Below the pieces are notes generated by a model. That model was not told the DNA's origin. It worked only from the letters and a program-made list of their open reading frames with translations, and ran no database searches. A DNA stretch of 64,000 nt. It comes from Pseudomonas svalbardensis (lineage in GTDB: Bacteria; Pseudomonadota; Gammaproteobacteria; Pseudomonadales; Pseudomonadaceae). Location of the stretch: positions 4,847,501-4,911,500 of the forward strand of contig NZ_CP125619.1 in NCBI RefSeq assembly GCF_030053115.1, written 5' to 3'. The first letter of the stretch is position 1; each line of letters begins with the position of its first letter. Of this stretch, positions 25,449 through 34,642 are shown one piece after another. Made by a program: the position numbers and the translations under genes.

Positions 25449-26393
25449 ATGATCCACGACACTTTCTGGCTGAACGCGAGTGACCGCAGCCGCCTCTTCG
25501 TCAACCAGTGGCTGCCCGCCGCGCCTTTAAAAGCAGTGATTCTGCTGGCCCATGGCATGGCGGAACACAGTGGCCGCTACGCCCGTCTGGCGGAAAAACT
25601 CTGTGATCAGGGCTACGGTGTGTATGCGCCGGACCTGCGTGGACATGGCAAAACTGCCGAAAACGGGACACTGGGCCATTTCTCCGACGATGACGGTTGG
25701 TGCAAGGTGGTCGGCGACCTGGCGAGCCTCAACCAGCACATCGGCCAACAACATCCGGGAATGCCGATTGTGTTGCTCGGTCACAGCATGGGCAGCTACA
25801 TCGCCCAGGCTTATCTGCTGCACCACAGCGCCAGCCTGCATGGGGCCGTTCTCAGCGGGTCGAACTTCCAACCGGTGGCGCTCTATCGCGCGGCGCGGCA
25901 GATTGCGCGGTTAGAACGTTTGCGCCAGGGCCCGAAGGGTCGCAGCGCGCTGATCGAATGGCTGTCGTTCGGTTCGTTCAACAAGAAATTCAAACCGGTA
26001 CGCACGCGGTTCGACTGGCTCAGCCGCGACCCGGCGGAGGTCGACCTGTACGCCAACGACCCGCTCTGCGGCTTTCGCTGCACCAATCAGCTGTGGATCG
26101 ATTTACTCGGTGGGTTGCAGCAAATCAGCAAAGCGTCCAATCTCGCTCAGATTGATCCGGGCCTGCCGTTGCTGATCATTGGCGGTGAATGTGATCCGGT
26201 GAGCGAAGGCAAGCGTCTGAAAGATCTGGCCCATGCGCTGCGCGCTGCCGGCAGCCAAAGCCTGCAACTAACCGTTTACCCGCAGGCACGGCATGAACTG
26301 TTCAACGAGAGCAACCGCGATGAAGTGATCAATGACGTGTTGAGCTGGATCGCCCAGGCGCTGAGCCACCGTCGGCCACCCAGAGCGGAATAG
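25449..26393 (+). CDS. Alpha/beta hydrolase, monoacylglycerol-lipase-like
   Basis: A 314-residue serine hydrolase. The N-terminal VILLAHGMAEHSGRYARLAE matches the HGxxEHSxRY signature of monoacylglycerol lipase/lysophospholipase enzymes. The nucleophile elbow is LLGHSMGSYI (Ser near residue 118). The acid lies around GECDPVS and the His in YPQARHELFNE, completing a Ser-Asp-His triad. AAAGGAAC precedes the ATG at 25449. It is divergent from fadD2 and followed by a MaoC gene, as in the PA3301-PA3302 arrangement recalled from P. aeruginosa. Probably supplies free fatty acid to FadD; this is inference. Confidence 0.88.
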   Translation: MIHDTFWLNASDRSRLFVNQWLPAAPLKAVILLAHGMAEHSGRYARLAEKLCDQGYGVYAPDLRGHGKTAENGTLGHFSDDDGWCKVVGDLASLNQHIGQQHPGMPIVLLGHSMGSYIAQAYLLHHSASLHGAVLSGSNFQPVALYRAARQIARLERLRQGPKGRSALIEWLSFGSFNKKFKPVRTRFDWLSRDPAEVDLYANDPLCGFRCTNQLWIDLLGGLQQISKASNLAQIDPGLPLLIIGGECDPVSEGKRLKDLAHALRAAGSQSLQLTVYPQARHELFNESNRDEVINDVLSWIAQALSHRRPPRAE

Positions 26394-26434
26394 TTTTTTT
26401 TGAATTTATTTATTCGTGACAGGAATTGAAACAG

Positions 26435-26905
26435 ATGACCCAGGTTACCAACACCCCTTACGAGGCCCTTGAAGTCGGCCAGACCGCCAGCTACAGCAAG
26501 ACGGTCGAAGAGCGCGACATTCAGTTGTTTGCCGCGATGTCCGGCGACCACAACCCGGTGCACCTGGACGCTGAATTCGCCGCTGGCACCATGTTCAAGG
26601 AGCGCATTGCTCACGGCATGTTCAGCGGTGCGCTGATCAGCGCTGCCGTTGCCTGCGAGTTGCCTGGGCCGGGGACTATTTATATCGGTCAGCAAATGAG
26701 CTTTCAGAAGCCGGTGAAAATTGGCGACACACTGACCGTGCGCCTGGAGATTCTCGAGAAGCTGCCGAAGTTTCGTGTGCGGATTGCCACTCGCGTGTTT
26801 AACCAGCGCGATGAATTGGTGGTCGATGGCGAGGCGGAGATTCTGGCGCCGCGCAAGCAACAGACCGTGACGTTGCCTAAGCTGCCGGCAATCAGCATCG
26901 GCTGA
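26435..26905 (+). CDS. MaoC-like (R)-specific enoyl-CoA hydratase
   Basis: A 156-residue hot-dog-fold hydratase. The hydratase-2 motif is FAAMSGDHNPVHLDAEFA, containing the catalytic Asp-His pair, followed by KERIAHGMFSGALISAA. These enzymes hydrate trans-2-enoyl-CoA to (R)-3-hydroxyacyl-CoA, linking beta-oxidation to polyhydroxyalkanoate or epimerisation. The ATG at 26435 has AGGA upstream. It lies 41 bp after the hydrolase gene, so the two form a likely operon. Confidence 0.92.
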   Translation: MTQVTNTPYEALEVGQTASYSKTVEERDIQLFAAMSGDHNPVHLDAEFAAGTMFKERIAHGMFSGALISAAVACELPGPGTIYIGQQMSFQKPVKIGDTLTVRLEILEKLPKFRVRIATRVFNQRDELVVDGEAEILAPRKQQTVTLPKLPAISIG

Positions 26906-26915
26906 TACCTGACAC

Positions 26916-26963
26916 TGATCGTTCCCACGTCGAGGCGTCGAACCGTCCGCGTGGGAACGATCA
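26916..26963. repeat. Inverted repeat, TGATCGTTCCCACG type
   Basis: Two perfect 14-base arms separated by 20 bases, between the convergent MaoC and HlyD-type genes. The right arm supplies the stop codon of the HlyD-type gene (26961-26963). Same family as 2751-2779. Confidence 0.8.
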
Positions 26964-27824
26964 TTGTGAACCCTCCTGCACCTGCACACTCGCCGTCATC
27001 CCCGAACTCAAATTCATCCCTTCCGGCAACTGATCAATCTTGATCCTTACCGGAATCCGCTGCGCCAACCTCACCCAGTTAAACGTCGGCTCCACCTCCG
27101 CCAGCAACTGCCCATCCGGCGTGGTATTGCGATCGGTAATCCCGCGACTGATGCTTTCCACATGCCCCTGCAACGCCTCCCCCGCGCTCATCAACCAGAT
27201 CTTCACCGGATCGCCAACACGAATCCGTGGCAGCTTGGTTTCCTCGAAATACGCCTGCACATAGAAAGTCGAATCGTCGATCAACGCCATCACCGATTGC
27301 CCGGCATTCACGTAGTTGCCTTCAGCCAGGCGCAGGTTGGTGATGTGACCATTGCGCGGCGCATGGACCTGACTGCGCGCGAGGTTGAGTTCCGCAACCT
27401 TGGCTTCGGCCTGGGCTTCACGCAGTTCGCCACGGGCGACTCCGGCGTTGATTTGCGCGTTCTCCCGCAGTTCGGCGCTGATTGCCTGCGGCCCGAGGGC
27501 AGCGCGGCGGCTGGCTTCATGCTCACGCAGATTGAGTTGCTGCTGACGGGTCTGAACCACCGCCTGGGCTTTCTCCAACGCCGCTACGAAACGGTCACGA
27601 TCAATGCTCAGCAATAAATCGCCAGCCTTGACCTGCTGGTTATCAAAAGCCTTGAGCTCACGCACCCAACCCGAGACGTCCGGCGCGATCACCACCACGT
27701 CAGCGCGGATCCGCGCGTCCCGAGTCCAAGGCGTGAGCATGTAGTACTGCCACAAATGGAAGCCGGCAAATATCGCCGCCACCACCAGGCACAAGGTCAC
27801 CGCGACACGTATCGATGTACGCAT
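26961..27824 (-). CDS. HlyD/EmrA-type periplasmic adaptor (AaeA-like)
   Basis: A 287-residue membrane fusion protein. One N-terminal anchor helix (residues ~7-27) is followed by the lipoyl-like half DVVVIAPDVSGWVRELKAFD, a helical hairpin, and the second half ARSQVHAPRNGHITNLRLAE, then a beta-barrel (FYVQAYFEETKLPRIRVGDP). AAGGAG precedes the ATG at 27824. It is the last gene of a FUSC-DUF1656-HlyD operon. This matches the AaeXAB organisation, which exports aromatic acids in E. coli; the substrate here is not known. Confidence 0.9.
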   Translation of the reverse strand: MRTSIRVAVTLCLVVAAIFAGFHLWQYYMLTPWTRDARIRADVVVIAPDVSGWVRELKAFDNQQVKAGDLLLSIDRDRFVAALEKAQAVVQTRQQQLNLREHEASRRAALGPQAISAELRENAQINAGVARGELREAQAEAKVAELNLARSQVHAPRNGHITNLRLAEGNYVNAGQSVMALIDDSTFYVQAYFEETKLPRIRVGDPVKIWLMSAGEALQGHVESISRGITDRNTTPDGQLLAEVEPTFNWVRLAQRIPVRIKIDQLPEGMNLSSGMTASVQVQEGSQ

Positions 27825-27834
27825 TTTCAACTCC

Positions 27835-28041
27835 TTATAAAGGTCCGAGGGCGACGGTTATCAAGGTCAATACACAGACGTACAAGGCGCAATCAAACAA
27901 TGCTTCGTGCCAGATCCAGCGGCCCACCGGCGTCAGGCGCAAAAGCATGCGCAAGGCACCAGTGACGAGCAGCGCCAGCAGCACATAAATCAGAAACGGA
28001 CTGAGCAGCACGCCACCCACCGACCACTCACGCAAGCCCAT
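27835..28041 (-). CDS. DUF1656 (AaeX-like) small membrane protein
   Basis: A 68-residue protein with two membrane segments, starting MGLREWSVGGVLLSPFLIYV. The conserved EWSVxGVLLSPF pattern defines DUF1656. Its start lies 14 bp inside the upstream FUSC gene and its stop is 10 bp from the HlyD-type start, so the three genes are one translationally coupled operon. It is always found with FUSC/HlyD pumps; its role is unclear. Confidence 0.9.
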   Translation of the reverse strand: MGLREWSVGGVLLSPFLIYVLLALLVTGALRMLLRLTPVGRWIWHEALFDCALYVCVLTLITVALGPL

Positions 28042-30016
28042 GGCTTTGCTCCTGTTGACGGCACCAGGCGCGCCAGCTGCTTTGCAATTGCAGCACCGCA
28101 CCTTGAGCCAGTTTCACCGCATCGCTGGGGGGCAATGCGTACAAGGTCTTCAAGAATTCTTCGCTTGGCTGCGCCAACGCCTCAGCGCGACTGCCGGTCG
28201 GGCCTTGCTCGAGGATTTTTTCCAGCTGTTCGAGATAGCGCCGCTGAGGCGCACTGACCGGTGCCTGCGCCACCGCCAGACTCAAACGCAAATGCAGCAA
28301 TTCGTCGCCGATGTCCAGGCCGAGCAGGCCATCGTCCCAGCGACTGCGCGCCGGTTCCGGCAACTCGGGATAGTGCCGCGCCAATTGCAGCAAGCGGTCG
28401 GCCATGCGTCCGCCAAACCAACTTTCGGCACCACGCAGATTGCGCCGGGTCAGGCGCACCAGATCGTCGAGGGTTGCCGCCAGCAAACGTCGGCCATGCC
28501 ACGTCGGGTTGCGCAGGATCAACAAATGGAACGCCAGCACGGCGGCGCCGACACCGACCACGATGGATTGAGCGCTGTTGAAGAACGCCGCGACATCAAA
28601 TTTCATCACATTGAGCGGCGAGACCAGCACGATGAAGTGCAGACAAAATGAGGTGGCCGTCGCACCGATCTGCGGTTTGGCCATGCCTAGTGCGCCGAGG
28701 AACAACGGCACGCCCATGCCCATGCACAGCAATGCAAAACCACTCCATTGTGGCAGCAGAATCTGCCCGACGATAAACGCAGCCGGAATTGCCAGGAAGA
28801 TCCCGCGCATAAAACTCATGCCGATCTGAGCGCCGTTCTCGCGGCTGGCGAACAAACTACACACCACGCACGTCAACAGCAGCGCGCCGGAGGCAGCGGG
28901 CCAGGCGGTCGCCAACCAGAAGCACGAGACCACCAGAAACGCCAGGGCACTGCGGGTACCGAACATCAGCGCCAATGACAGGTCACGGTGTGGTGTCAGG
29001 GTTCTCGGTGGATCGACCGTTTCCTTGCCCTCCTCAACGGCGTTCAACGCGGCGCTGGCCGCCATGGCGGTATCGAGCAACAAGGTGAAACGGGCCAGGC
29101 AGTAACTCTGTGCGGAGCTGATGTGCGGGTCGTGGGAAGCGTCGAGCAACCTTGGACGCAGCGCTTGCAGGGTCGCGGTATCCGGGCTGTTGAGCGCCTC
29201 TTGAACCTCGGTCATCCAGGGCAACAGCTGCTCGGCTTCCTGGGGTTCCAATTGCTTCCACTGGCGGCGTACCGAACGGGCGATGCGCAGTAGCATCAAC
29301 AGCTTCTGGCTCAAGCCGCTGATCGCGCGTGCTCGTTGCCGCCCCAGGCTTCCTTCAAACCAGGCATGCTCGCGCTGGGCATCGACGGCGACGATTTTCC
29401 CGAGGATTTCCAGCAAGCCTTTACGCGCCTGACCATCACCAGCCAGGGTCGCACGCGCGGCGTTCATGCCGCTTTGCCACGCTGCTCGCGCCTGATCCGC
29501 CAATTGCCGTTCAACCCGCATCGGCCAGAGCAGCGCACTGGCGGCGGTGGCGCAAAGAATGCCCAGGGAGATTTCCGTGCAGCGAGCCACGGCTTGATCG
29601 AACACGGTCAAAGGATGGGTGATGGCCGGCAGCGCGATGATCGCCACCGTATAACCCGCCAGCACGAACGAATAGGACCAGGCGCTGCGCAGCAAGGTCG
29701 AACTCGCCGTACACAACCCCAGCCACAACGCCAAGGCCAACAAAAACAGCCAAGGCGTCTGGGCAAACAACCCCATGAACACCACTGACATGATCGTCCC
29801 GACCAAAGTCCCCAACAGCCGCGCCAGGCCCTTCTGCACCACCATCCCCGACAAGGGCTGGGCGACGATGAACGCCGTCATCAGCGCCCATGCCGGTTGC
29901 TCCAGGCCCCAGCGTAATGCCAGCCACAGCGCCAGGCCGCCACCGATCAAGGTCTTGATTGCGAACTGTAAGGCGCGGCGGTCAGGCGCAAACAAAGCCT
30001 GCAGGGTGATAGGCAC
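28028..30016 (-). CDS. FUSC family inner-membrane efflux protein (AaeB-like)
   Basis: A 662-residue transporter with two similar blocks of membrane helices (residues ~15-160 and ~345-505), each followed by a large cytoplasmic helical region, as in AaeB/FUSC proteins. The N-terminal block has ALRWGLEQPAWALMTAFIVAQP, typical of the family. The frame opens with GTG at 30016 and a weak AAGAG site; no better start was seen. It is the first gene of the efflux operon. Aromatic carboxylic acid export is the family paradigm. Confidence 0.9.
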   Translation of the reverse strand: MPITLQALFAPDRRALQFAIKTLIGGGLALWLALRWGLEQPAWALMTAFIVAQPLSGMVVQKGLARLLGTLVGTIMSVVFMGLFAQTPWLFLLALALWLGLCTASSTLLRSAWSYSFVLAGYTVAIIALPAITHPLTVFDQAVARCTEISLGILCATAASALLWPMRVERQLADQARAAWQSGMNAARATLAGDGQARKGLLEILGKIVAVDAQREHAWFEGSLGRQRARAISGLSQKLLMLLRIARSVRRQWKQLEPQEAEQLLPWMTEVQEALNSPDTATLQALRPRLLDASHDPHISSAQSYCLARFTLLLDTAMAASAALNAVEEGKETVDPPRTLTPHRDLSLALMFGTRSALAFLVVSCFWLATAWPAASGALLLTCVVCSLFASRENGAQIGMSFMRGIFLAIPAAFIVGQILLPQWSGFALLCMGMGVPLFLGALGMAKPQIGATATSFCLHFIVLVSPLNVMKFDVAAFFNSAQSIVVGVGAAVLAFHLLILRNPTWHGRRLLAATLDDLVRLTRRNLRGAESWFGGRMADRLLQLARHYPELPEPARSRWDDGLLGLDIGDELLHLRLSLAVAQAPVSAPQRRYLEQLEKILEQGPTGSRAEALAQPSEEFLKTLYALPPSDAVKLAQGAVLQLQSSWRAWCRQQEQSHGLA

Positions 30017-30128
30017 GTAATGGACTCTTGGAAAGACGATTTAACGATAGTCGGGATCGGTTCAGTCACTTGATAAACAAATTATTAGCTAGCTAACTAA
30101 CATCCGTCCAGTGCTAATTCCCGGACAC

Positions 30129-30157
30129 AAAAAAACGCCAGACTGGCTGGCGTTTTT
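30129..30157 (-). terminator. Rho-independent terminator
   Basis: AAAAACGCCAG pairs with CTGGCGTTTTT around a 5-base loop. The flanks are A-rich and T-rich so it can work on both strands. It lies 17 bp beyond the stop of the gene at 30174-30641. Confidence 0.9.
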
Positions 30158-30173
30158 GACAGACAACGAACGC

Positions 30174-30641
30174 TTACGAGCGTGCGCGAGCCTGGTTACG
30201 CAGGGCTTTTACCTGATCGTGATTGCGTTGCACGCCGTGGTACTGACGTTCAACCAGGTCACGAATGCCCACCAGGTTGTATTTGTTGATTTTTTCGATG
30301 GCTTCTTTATAAGCCTTGAGTGCATGGTCTTCACCCCGTTCTGCTTCGTTCAGTACGGCCTCTTCATCCTTGCCGGTGAACATCGCTTTCACGTCGACCC
30401 AGCGACGGTGCAGGTCACCGCTGACACTGGTAGAGGTTTCCGGATCGCCACCCATGGAACGTACAGCGGCCTGCAATTCAGAAGCAGCCTTGGCGCAGTC
30501 AGCCGAGCGCTGTACGAAAATGGCTTTGAGTTCCGGGTGTTTGATGTCTTCAGCGCAAGTCTTGAACCCTTCCTGACCGTCTTTACTGGTTTCAATCAGG
30601 TCGTTGAGTACAGAGATGGCTTCTTTATTCATGTCGGTCAT
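30174..30641 (-). CDS. PA2169/DUF2383 family four-helix protein
   Basis: A 155-residue ferritin-like helical protein. Start MTDMNKEAISVLNDLIETSK, then AVRSMGGDPETSTSVSGDLH and HALKAYKEAIE match the PA2169-family pattern (DUF2383). These are stress- or anaerobiosis-induced proteins of unknown biochemical role. The ATG at 30641 is preferred because a GAGGAATT ribosome site precedes it. It is monocistronic with a strong terminator. Confidence 0.88.
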   Translation of the reverse strand: MTDMNKEAISVLNDLIETSKDGQEGFKTCAEDIKHPELKAIFVQRSADCAKAASELQAAVRSMGGDPETSTSVSGDLHRRWVDVKAMFTGKDEEAVLNEAERGEDHALKAYKEAIEKINKYNLVGIRDLVERQYHGVQRNHDQVKALRNQARARS

Positions 30642-30844
30642 TTTCAATTCCTCGCGGGTTGATGAAAGATGCAATAGGTGTTGCATCCTGCATGCCAGCT
30701 TTGAATTGATGAGTTATTCCTTATATTTCAATTACTTATCGATTAACAAGAAAACTGTATCCGCTTTATTTGCATGATCTGTCATTTGGCCTGCATGCAG
30801 AATGCCTGTATTTTCCAGACTGTTTGAATCAAGACGACTGATTG

Positions 30845-31081
30845 ATGAACCCTGAAAAGCTCGAACTGTTGATTACCCGTGAAATGCCCTTTGGCAAATA
30901 CAAGGGTCGGATCATTGCCGACCTCCCCGGCCAATACCTGAACTGGTTCGCTCGGGAAGGTTTCCCCCATGGCGAACTCGGCGGCTTGTTGGCTTTGATG
31001 CAGGAAATCGATCACAACGGCCTGTCGGAGCTGCTCGAACCCCTGCGCGCCAAACATGGCAAACCCGCCCCTCGCCATTGA
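30845..31081 (+). CDS. DUF3820 family protein
   Basis: A 78-residue protein. REMPFGKYKGRIIADLPGQY followed by LNWFAREGFP is the DUF3820 core (MPFGKYKGxxLxDLPxxYLxWF). The family is often linked to nucleases or quorum-sensing-regulator-like proteins, but no activity is established. The ATG at 30845 is used; an adjacent TTG is possible. It lies 36 bp before the aminotransferase gene and may share its transcript. Confidence 0.85.
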   Translation: MNPEKLELLITREMPFGKYKGRIIADLPGQYLNWFAREGFPHGELGGLLALMQEIDHNGLSELLEPLRAKHGKPAPRH

Positions 31082-31117
31082 CCCGACACCCAGACCTGGC
31101 CCCTGATTGAGTAAACC

Positions 31118-32299
31118 ATGCCCGATAACACCCGCCGCGCCCGTGACGAAGCCTTCTGGCGAACCTTTGCCGACCGATACGCGGTTGAACCCGGCCCGGT
31201 CAACCTTGAAAACGGGTACTTCGGGCGCATGTCGCGCACGGTGGTCGAGGAGTATCAGCGCAACATCGAACTGATCAATCGCAGCAACTCGGTGCACGTG
31301 CGGCAACGCTTCGAACAGGGCGAAAGCCTGGAGATTCGCAAACAGCTCGCCGAGCTGATGGGCGTAGCCGCTGACACTGTCGCCCTCACCCGCAACGCTT
31401 CGGACGGTCTGCAATCGCTGATTCGCAACTACAACCGTCTGAGGTCGGGCGATCAGGTGCTGATGTGTGATCTGGAGTACGACACGGTCAAAGGTGCCAT
31501 GCGCTGGCTGGCACGTCATCGCGGCGTCGAGGTGATCGAGATCGAACACTCGCACCCCGCCAGTTTCGACAGTTTGCTGGCCACTTACCGCGAAGCCTTC
31601 GTGCGTTATCCGCGACTCAAATTGATGGCCCTGACCCACGTCACCCACCGCTCCGGGCTGGTAATGCCGGTGCAGGCCATTGCTGCAGACGCCAGGGAAC
31701 ATGGCATCGACGTGATCCTTGATGGTGCCCACGCGCTCGGCCAGCTCGAGTTCAATCTCGATAAACTGGGCATCGCCTTTGCTGGCTATAACCTGCACAA
31801 ATGGATCGGTGCACCGCTGACTCTGGGCTTCATTTACATCGCCCCCGAGCGCCTGGCCGACATCGACCCGGACATGGACGAGATGCATTTCCCGGTCACC
31901 GACATTCGCGCCCGCACGCCGTACAGCACGCCCAACATCCCGGCGCTGCTGACCCTGCCGCTGGTGTTCGAGGAACATCGGGCCATGGGTGGCTCCGCCG
32001 CCAAGGGCGCTCGGCTCAATTACCTGCGCAACCGCTGGGTGAGCGCGGTACGCGAGTTGCCGGGGATTGAAGTCATGACTCCGGACGACCCGCGACTGTA
32101 TTGCGGCATCACTTCGATGCGCTTTACCCGGCATGCCGATCAACAGGCGATGGTCGAGCGGCTGCTCAAGGACTACAACCTGTTTACCGTGGCGCGCAGT
32201 GGTGCCGCGAGTGGTCCGTGCATTCGCATAACCCCGGGGCTTACCACGACGGGTGCAGACATGGATTTGCTGGCACGGGCGTTGACCGAACTGCGCTGA
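31118..32299 (+). CDS. Class V aminotransferase, isopenicillin-N-epimerase-like
   Basis: A 393-residue PLP enzyme. PLP-contact features are LTRNASDGLQSLIRNYN (phosphate/ring stacking region, ~88), DVILDGAHALGQLEF with the Asp binding the pyridine nitrogen (~206), and AGYNLHKWIGAP with the Schiff-base Lys (~227). Length is usual for this subgroup (isopenicillin N epimerase / cysteine desulfurase-like). No signal peptide. The stop lies only two bases from the stop of the convergent dioxygenase-like gene. Substrate unknown. Confidence 0.85.
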   Translation: MPDNTRRARDEAFWRTFADRYAVEPGPVNLENGYFGRMSRTVVEEYQRNIELINRSNSVHVRQRFEQGESLEIRKQLAELMGVAADTVALTRNASDGLQSLIRNYNRLRSGDQVLMCDLEYDTVKGAMRWLARHRGVEVIEIEHSHPASFDSLLATYREAFVRYPRLKLMALTHVTHRSGLVMPVQAIAADAREHGIDVILDGAHALGQLEFNLDKLGIAFAGYNLHKWIGAPLTLGFIYIAPERLADIDPDMDEMHFPVTDIRARTPYSTPNIPALLTLPLVFEEHRAMGGSAAKGARLNYLRNRWVSAVRELPGIEVMTPDDPRLYCGITSMRFTRHADQQAMVERLLKDYNLFTVARSGAASGPCIRITPGLTTTGADMDLLARALTELR

Positions 32300-32301
32300 C
32301 G

Positions 32302-33027
32302 TCACACGGTGTGTTTGTCGAAGTCCTCGGGCTTGATCTGCGTCGATACCGCGAAGGTGTCGATGCCGATGGTCGTGTGCCCGAAGTAGCCGTCTTTATT
32401 CGAGTCTCGACTCAGGGTGTGAACGTTCAAGGTCGAAGCTTCGCCGCCCATGTTTTCATAGAAAAAATCTTGATCGTTGGTCAGGGGCGAAACGGATCGA
32501 CCGCGGTACTCCCTGGCGTTGAGTACCGAGCGCGAGGCCACCTCAGGAAAATAGAGCTGACCGACCCAGGCAACATGCCGCTCTTCCAGGTAGTTGTTGC
32601 CTTCCATAATGCGTACCACGACGTGAATGTGCAGGGCACGGCCGGCGTAGAATCCCGGATAGATCGTGGTAAACCGCACGATGCCGTTCTTGTCCGTAAA
32701 TTGCCCGCCACGCAGGTAAGTGTCGTCGTCGGTTCGCGGGATCGAACCGATGTCATCGACTTCGACTTCCTTGTCCGGATTGACCTTGCTCCAACCCGAA
32801 TACGCCCCGCGTGCGTTGCAATGCCAGATATCCACTAACGCGTCAGTCACCGGTTGCCCGGTCATGGCATCGACGATCGTCAGCCTCAGCACCAAAGGGA
32901 TGCCATCCATCCCTTCGCTGATGTTTCGTCTGATCAATTTCGGATTTCGGAAATAAGGACCGGCGATCTGTTCGGGTGAAAGCAGGTAAACCGCTGGTGC
33001 GGGTGAAACCGGAGTGTTGTCGTCCAT
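32302..33027 (-). CDS. Intradiol ring-cleavage dioxygenase-like protein
   Basis: A 241-residue protein with the intradiol dioxygenase beta-sandwich. LRLTIVDAMTGQPVTDALVD then IWHCNARGAYSG gives the first Tyr ligand, and TTIYPGFYAGRALHIHVVV gives the second Tyr and the HxH pair that bind Fe(III). The ATG at 33027 with GGAAGAGAG upstream is chosen over a 96-codon upstream extension of unlikely composition. Such stand-alone proteins may cleave catechols or hydroxyquinol-like rings. No catechol pathway genes are nearby, so substrate is open. Confidence 0.82.
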   Translation of the reverse strand: MDDNTPVSPAPAVYLLSPEQIAGPYFRNPKLIRRNISEGMDGIPLVLRLTIVDAMTGQPVTDALVDIWHCNARGAYSGWSKVNPDKEVEVDDIGSIPRTDDDTYLRGGQFTDKNGIVRFTTIYPGFYAGRALHIHVVVRIMEGNNYLEERHVAWVGQLYFPEVASRSVLNAREYRGRSVSPLTNDQDFFYENMGGEASTLNVHTLSRDSNKDGYFGHTTIGIDTFAVSTQIKPEDFDKHTV

Positions 33028-33112
33028 AACGTTCTCTCTTCCATAAGATGAACGCAGGTTAACGCTGGCCGAGTAGCGAGATGCGGTAACTATGTATCGC
33101 ATGATGTCGATC

Positions 33113-33138
33113 TGTAGCAGCTGCCGAAGGCTGCTACA
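33113..33138. repeat. Short REP palindrome
   Basis: TGTAGCAG-CTGCCGAAGG-CTGCTACA, a single imperfect palindrome of a common Pseudomonas repeat class, upstream of the dioxygenase-like gene. Confidence 0.7.
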
Positions 33139-33170
33139 AAGGTGCGTCGGCAGTCGGATTTTCTTTGGGC

Positions 33171-33203
33171 AAAAAAAAACGGTGCACCGACCAAGCGCAC
33201 CGT
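33171..33203 (-). terminator. Rho-independent terminator of zwf-pgl-eda
   Basis: On the minus strand ACGGTGC pairs with GCACCGT around an ~11-base loop and is followed by nine T residues, 43 bp past the eda stop. Confidence 0.88.
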
Positions 33204-33245
33204 AAAGCCGTAGAACACCCAACGAAGTGTTTGGTAAAAAGCCGA

Positions 33246-33911
33246 TCAGTCCAGCAGCGCCAATGCCTCGGCAGTGCATTCCTGAATGCGGGCCCAGTCG
33301 CCGTTCTTGATCCACTCGGGATCAAGCATCCAGCTACCGCCCACGCACATCACGTTTTTCAACGCCATGTAGCTCTTGATATTGGCCGGGCTGACGCCGC
33401 CAGTCGGGCAGAATTTCACTTCGCCGAACGGGCCGCCGAGGGCCTTGATGGCCGCAACGCCGCCGCTGACTTCCGCCGGGAACAGCTTGAAGCGGCGATA
33501 TCCCAGGCCATAGCCTTCCATGATGCCGGAGGCGTTGCTGATGCCTGGCAACAGCGGAATCGGGCTGTTGACGCTGGCTTCCAGCAGGTCACGGGTGATG
33601 CCCGGCGTGACGATGAACTGCGAACCGGCTGCTTCGGCAGCCGCCAGCATGTTGCGATCCAGCACAGTACCGGCACCGGTCACCAGTTCCGGGCGTTGCT
33701 CGCGCAGAATCTGGATAGCCTTGAGGCCGAACTGTGAACGCAGGGTCACTTCCAGGGCTGTCAGGCCACCGGCCGCGAGGGCGTCGGCCAGCGGCAGGAT
33801 GTCCTGCTCGCGAGCGATGGTGATCACCGGCAGGATCCGCGCCTTGGCGCAAAGGCTGTCGATCAGGGCAACTTTGTCCGCCATGGAAACGGTCGGGGAT
33901 GGGGTTGTCAT
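33246..33911 (-). CDS. eda: KDPG aldolase (2-keto-3-deoxy-6-phosphogluconate aldolase)
   Basis: Last step of the Entner-Doudoroff pathway: KDPG to pyruvate plus glyceraldehyde-3-phosphate. 221 residues from the ATG at 33911 (an earlier in-frame start adds nine). The catalytic Glu is in ALEVTLRS, and the Schiff-base Lys in RRFKLFPAEVSGG; the phosphate-binding CPTGGVSPANI and CVGGSWMLD follow. It is the last gene of zwf-pgl-eda, 17 bp after pgl, with a strong terminator. Expected to be repressed by HexR. Confidence 0.96.
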   Translation of the reverse strand: MTTPSPTVSMADKVALIDSLCAKARILPVITIAREQDILPLADALAAGGLTALEVTLRSQFGLKAIQILREQRPELVTGAGTVLDRNMLAAAEAAGSQFIVTPGITRDLLEASVNSPIPLLPGISNASGIMEGYGLGYRRFKLFPAEVSGGVAAIKALGGPFGEVKFCPTGGVSPANIKSYMALKNVMCVGGSWMLDPEWIKNGDWARIQECTAEALALLD

Positions 33912-33928
33912 AGCGGCTGTTCCTAGGC

Positions 33929-34642
33929 TCATGGGCACCAGTAAATCTCTAACGTAGGTTGCAGAAACGCGCGAATCGGCATGGCGGCGACATCGTCACC
34001 GGCCAATGCGGCACTCAGGGTGGTCAGCTTGGACTGACCGGAAATCGATAGAACGGTGGTCTTGGCTGAGGCCAGAAGCGCGCGACTCATGCTCAGGCGC
34101 TGATGCGGCACGGTCGGCGCCAGCATCGGCCAGCAGCGACGGCTGCCGTCGATTTTCAAGGCATCGGCCAGGTTCGGGCTGTTGGGGAACAGCGAGGCGG
34201 TGTGACCGTCGTCGCCCATGCCGAGTATCAGCACGTCGATCGGCGGTAATTCCGCGAGCAAGCGATCCGCCTGCTCGGCCGCCAGATCAAGGTTGGCAGT
34301 GGCGCTGTACAGACTCAGGAACTGAGCCTTGGCCGCCGGACCTTGCAACAGGTAACGCTTGAGCAGACCGGCATTGCTGTCGACATGCTCTACCGGCACC
34401 CAGCGCTCGTCGGCCAGGGTGACGACAACCTTGGACCAGTCCAGCGTCTGCTTGGCCAGGTGCTGGAAAAACGCCACCGGGCTGCGTCCACCGGAAACCA
34501 CCAAGGTCGCGGTGCTGCGCGCGTCGATCGCGTCACTCAGTTGCTTGGCCACATTCAGCGCCAGGCCTTCGGCCAGCAGCACCGGGCTTTTGAACGCATG
34601 GGCGCTGACGCCCTGAGGCAGTTTCAATTCAGATATCGCCAT
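33929..34642 (-). CDS. pgl: 6-phosphogluconolactonase
   Basis: Hydrolyses 6-phosphoglucono-lactone made by Zwf. 237 residues from the ATG at 34642, which lies 14 bp inside the zwf 3' end, so translation is coupled. Family motifs include [26 protein letters not shown], and [20 protein letters not shown] near the active site. Cytoplasmic, DevB/Pgl type. Confidence 0.95.
   Translation of the reverse strand: MAISELKLPQGVSAHAFKSPVLLAEGLALNVAKQLSDAIDARSTATLVVSGGRSPVAFFQHLAKQTLDWSKVVVTLADERWVPVEHVDSNAGLLKRYLLQGPAAKAQFLSLYSATANLDLAAEQADRLLAELPPIDVLILGMGDDGHTASLFPNSPNLADALKIDGSRRCWPMLAPTVPHQRLSMSRALLASAKTTVLSISGQSKLTTLSAALAGDDVAAMPIRAFLQPTLEIYWCP

Noticed and set aside
33028..33315. 96-codon N-terminal extension of the intradiol dioxygenase-like gene
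   Set aside because: It covers a REP palindrome and the eda terminator, and a good ribosome site precedes the ATG at 33027.
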